DNA from: Deltaproteobacteria bacterium
GTDB lineage: Bacteria; Myxococcota_A; Polyangia; DRWM01; JAAZOP01
Direction: 5' to 3'
Assembly (NCBI GenBank): GCA_016218815.1
Contig: JACRCX010000041.1
Location: forward strand, 1 to 32,129
Length of the DNA stretch: 32,129 bases
The position numbers and the translations under genes are program-made. Below, one piece after another: positions 30,600 through 32,129 of this stretch; the first letter of the stretch is position 1; every line of letters begins with the position of its first letter. Below the pieces are notes generated by a model, which was not told where the DNA came from, did not search any database, and saw nothing but the letters and a program-made list of their open reading frames with translations.

Positions 30600-31870
30600 G
30601 ACGCCTTCTCCTTCCGCGCGAGCAGGACGTCGAGGAAGGCGTCGATCGTGGCGTGGGTCGACGCCGCGTCGTATTCGCGGGCGTCCACGCCGTCGAGGTC
30701 GAAGATGATGGTCGGCACGCCGGTCGCGCGCTGGATCGCGTCCTTGGTCAGGCGCTGCACGCTGGGCAGCAGGGAGCAGGTGCGCTTGACCGCGCCGAGC
30801 ACGCCATCGATGCGGAACTCGCGGGTGGCGCGCACGAAGTAGTCGATGAGGCCCCGGCCGGGCGGGTTGAGGGGGTTCGCGAGCTGCGCGCGGGCGAGGC
30901 TCTCGAACGGGGACTGGGGGTCGATCAGCGCCGGGTCGAGCATGAACCCGGCGAGCAGCTCGACGAGGTTCTTGGCGACCACGGCGCCGCGGTGCTCGGA
31001 GTAGTTGACAAGCTTGAAGTCGCACAGCGGCGGCACGCCGATCCACATCAGGCGCAGCCGCTCGTTGTCGACGACGCCCTTGCCCCGCTGCACGCGGTCC
31101 CGCAGCTCGTCGCGCAGCCGCTCGAAGATCGCCAGCGTCCGCTTCTCCTTGCCCAGGACGAGCGGCGCGGTGGCGGCGATGACGCTGTCGTAGGCGCTCA
31201 TCGGCGCGGGGACCGCCTGCTTGCAGGTCTCGATCTCCGCGAACAGCGTGTTGATCGCCTTGGTGAAGGCCACTTCCTCGCGCAGCCGCGCTTCGTCCAT
31301 CCGGTAGCCGTGACGCTCGAGGAAGGCGACCATCCCGCGGTACTGGTCGGCGAGGTACTTCACGGCGTGGTCGGGCAGGTCGCCGTCCCACGAGCTGATC
31401 GGCGTGTCGACGACGTGGTACGGGATGCCGTACTTGTCGACCACCGCGAGGAACGATTTCGACTCGGAGGCGCACGGGAAGTTGGTCGTGAGCGCCAGGT
31501 CGGGCACGGCGAAGGCCATGTTGAAGAAATCGTCCCGCTCGTCGGCGCAGGCGACGCCGATCGTGCAGCGGTGGGCGGCGCAGACATCGCGCGGCGTGCC
31601 GAGGTCCTCGGCGATGCCGCAGTACTTGGCGGAGAGGCCGAAGATCGACGCGTAGGCGCCCAGGACGTTGCCGTAGACGACCGGCACGTCCATCGCCTGG
31701 AAGATCTCCTTGGGCAGGAGGACCGAGGTGAAGACGACGGGCTTGCCCTGCGCCTTGGCGAGCTGGACCTCGGCGAACCCGTCCACGATCCCGAGCTGCA
31801 TTTCCTCGACGACCTTGAGGTCGGGGAGGGGAATCGGCGGGTGGTCCGCCTCGTCGAGCTGTTCGTCCAT
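30596..31870 (-). CDS. 2-hydroxyacyl-CoA dehydratase/benzoyl-CoA reductase family subunit (larger)
   Basis: A 424-residue subunit of the HgdA/HgdB-BcrB/BcrC fold and the first visible gene of the operon. Seen: VVFTSVLLPKEIFQAMDVPVVYGN near residue 46, a cysteine-rich stretch with Cys84, Cys97, Cys102 and Cys108 (PRDVCAAHRCTIG is the family cluster motif), NFPCASESKSF (Cys133), the middle MWIGVPPLCDFKLVNY, and the ending TCSLLPSVQRLTKDAIQRATGVPTIIFDLDGVDAREYD. The ATG at 31868-31870 has only a weak purine stretch upstream. Together with the smaller subunit and the two activators it forms a complete four-subunit set for ATP-driven reduction or dehydration of a CoA thioester. No ferredoxin gene is visible within the window. 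The 236 bp upstream is repeat-rich. Confidence 0.87.
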   Translation of the reverse strand: MDEQLDEADHPPIPLPDLKVVEEMQLGIVDGFAEVQLAKAQGKPVVFTSVLLPKEIFQAMDVPVVYGNVLGAYASIFGLSAKYCGIAEDLGTPRDVCAAHRCTIGVACADERDDFFNMAFAVPDLALTTNFPCASESKSFLAVVDKYGIPYHVVDTPISSWDGDLPDHAVKYLADQYRGMVAFLERHGYRMDEARLREEVAFTKAINTLFAEIETCKQAVPAPMSAYDSVIAATAPLVLGKEKRTLAIFERLRDELRDRVQRGKGVVDNERLRLMWIGVPPLCDFKLVNYSEHRGAVVAKNLVELLAGFMLDPALIDPQSPFESLARAQLANPLNPPGRGLIDYFVRATREFRIDGVLGAVKRTCSLLPSVQRLTKDAIQRATGVPTIIFDLDGVDAREYDAASTHATIDAFLDVLLARKEKAS

Positions 31871-31950
31871 CCGTGTCCGGCCCCCTTTCGGCCGTCGGGG
31901 GCGCATCCAATCACGGGTGGATGGCGGGCTGCAACAGGGCGGGGAGGAAA

Positions 31951-32015
31951 GAAACCACCGATGGACACGGGGGGGAGGGCGCGGAGGGGGGAGAAGAAAC
32001 CACCGATGGACACGG
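31951..32015. repeat. Two copies of GAAACCACCGATGGACACGG
   Basis: Exact 20 bp copies at 31951-31970 and 31996-32015, the second continuing ATGAACACAG. This word is of the text-like kind seen between genes in other parts of the window. It lies ahead of the Fe-S operon; no gene is seen in 31871-32106. Confidence 0.6.
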
Positions 32016-32026
32016 ATGAACACAGC

Positions 32027-32063
32027 GCGGCCAGTGGCCGCAACCAAAGCGGCCCCTGGCCGC
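32027..32063. repeat. Pair of GC palindromes
   Basis: GCGGCCAGTGGCCGC (32027-32041) and GCGGCCCCTGGCCGC (32049-32063) are two 15 bp inverted repeats 7 bp apart, followed by GTCGAGGGTCGAGCG. The hairpin at 1717-1735 has the same core and the same kind of flank, so these may be one repeat family. Confidence 0.5.
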
Positions 32064-32106
32064 GGTCGAGGGTCGAGCGCTGAGGGTTGAGAGTCCGACC
32101 GACCCG

Positions 32107-32129
32107 TTACTTGTTCTGCTCCACCTTGG
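32107..32129 (-). CDS. 3' end of a gene running off the window
   Basis: On the minus strand the last 23 bases read KVEQNK followed by a TAA stop at 32107-32109. The Lys/Glu-rich end and the break from repeat DNA to clean sequence suggest the C-terminus of another gene lying upstream of the Fe-S operon. Too short to identify. Confidence 0.35.

Noticed and set aside
1..32129. tRNA, rRNA or insertion sequence
   Set aside because: The gaps were read for cloverleaf-like sequences, rRNA-like stretches, transposase motifs and terminal inverted repeats with target duplications; none was convincing.

Overview
The window is about 32 kb of very GC-rich bacterial DNA with strong third-position GC. That bias opens long meaningless reading frames on both strands, so genes were chosen by recognisable families, start context and gene-to-gene overlaps. 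The mix of lipoproteins with Asp-rich linkers, a VWA surface lipoprotein, a secreted papain-like protease with thrombospondin type 3 repeats, a PilZ protein, tandem DUF4139 proteins and an ATP-driven radical (2-hydroxyacyl-CoA dehydratase/benzoyl-CoA reductase type) operon suggests a Myxococcota/deltaproteobacterial-type genome, probably one that lives at least partly without oxygen. This placement is an inference; there is no rRNA or other marker in the window.

Layout. 1-1.6 kb: class II fructose-bisphosphate aldolase, convergent with a PilZ-domain gene. 1.8-5.9 kb: a minus-strand unit of a large PglY/BrxC-like (DUF6079-type) P-loop ATPase interrupted by two compensating frameshifts, read in frame into a DUF4160 domain, then overlapped by DUF2442. 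6.1-9.1 kb: a TPR protein, then a second DUF4160-DUF2442 pair that overlaps an alginate-lyase-like lipoprotein. 9.4-15.7 kb: four tandem secreted DUF4139 paralogues forming one operon, closed by a 26-31 bp tandem repeat array. 16-19 kb: a VWA lipoprotein and a C1A-like protease. 19.1-23.3 kb: a long transketolase, a HAD phosphatase and an aldo/keto reductase-fold protein that seems to lack its catalytic tetrad. 23.3-26.8 kb: a 966-residue M28 peptidase and a rubrerythrin, divergent across two operator-like palindromes. 26.8-31.9 kb: a minus-strand operon of two Fe-S dehydratase/reductase subunits, two different ATPase activators, an SCP2 domain and a PlsC-type acyltransferase. The last 23 bases look like the 3' end of another minus-strand gene.

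How the genes may work together. The 26.8-31.9 kb operon has its first four junctions tied by 4-nt stop/start overlaps and encodes all four subunits expected of a class I benzoyl-CoA reductase-like enzyme; the attached SCP2 and PlsC genes hint at a lipid or acyl-CoA link. The 9.4-19 kb block is almost entirely exported proteins and looks like a cell-surface region. The 1.8-9.1 kb block holds a degraded defence-type ATPase and two toxin-antitoxin-like pairs and is the most accessory-looking part.

Several dispersed non-coding repeats lie between genes: a 41 bp element placed exactly 6 nt behind two different stop codons, a 24 bp perfect inverted pair 20 kb apart, GC-rich palindromes, and short text-like repeats. 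No rRNA, tRNA, insertion sequence or CRISPR array was recognised.
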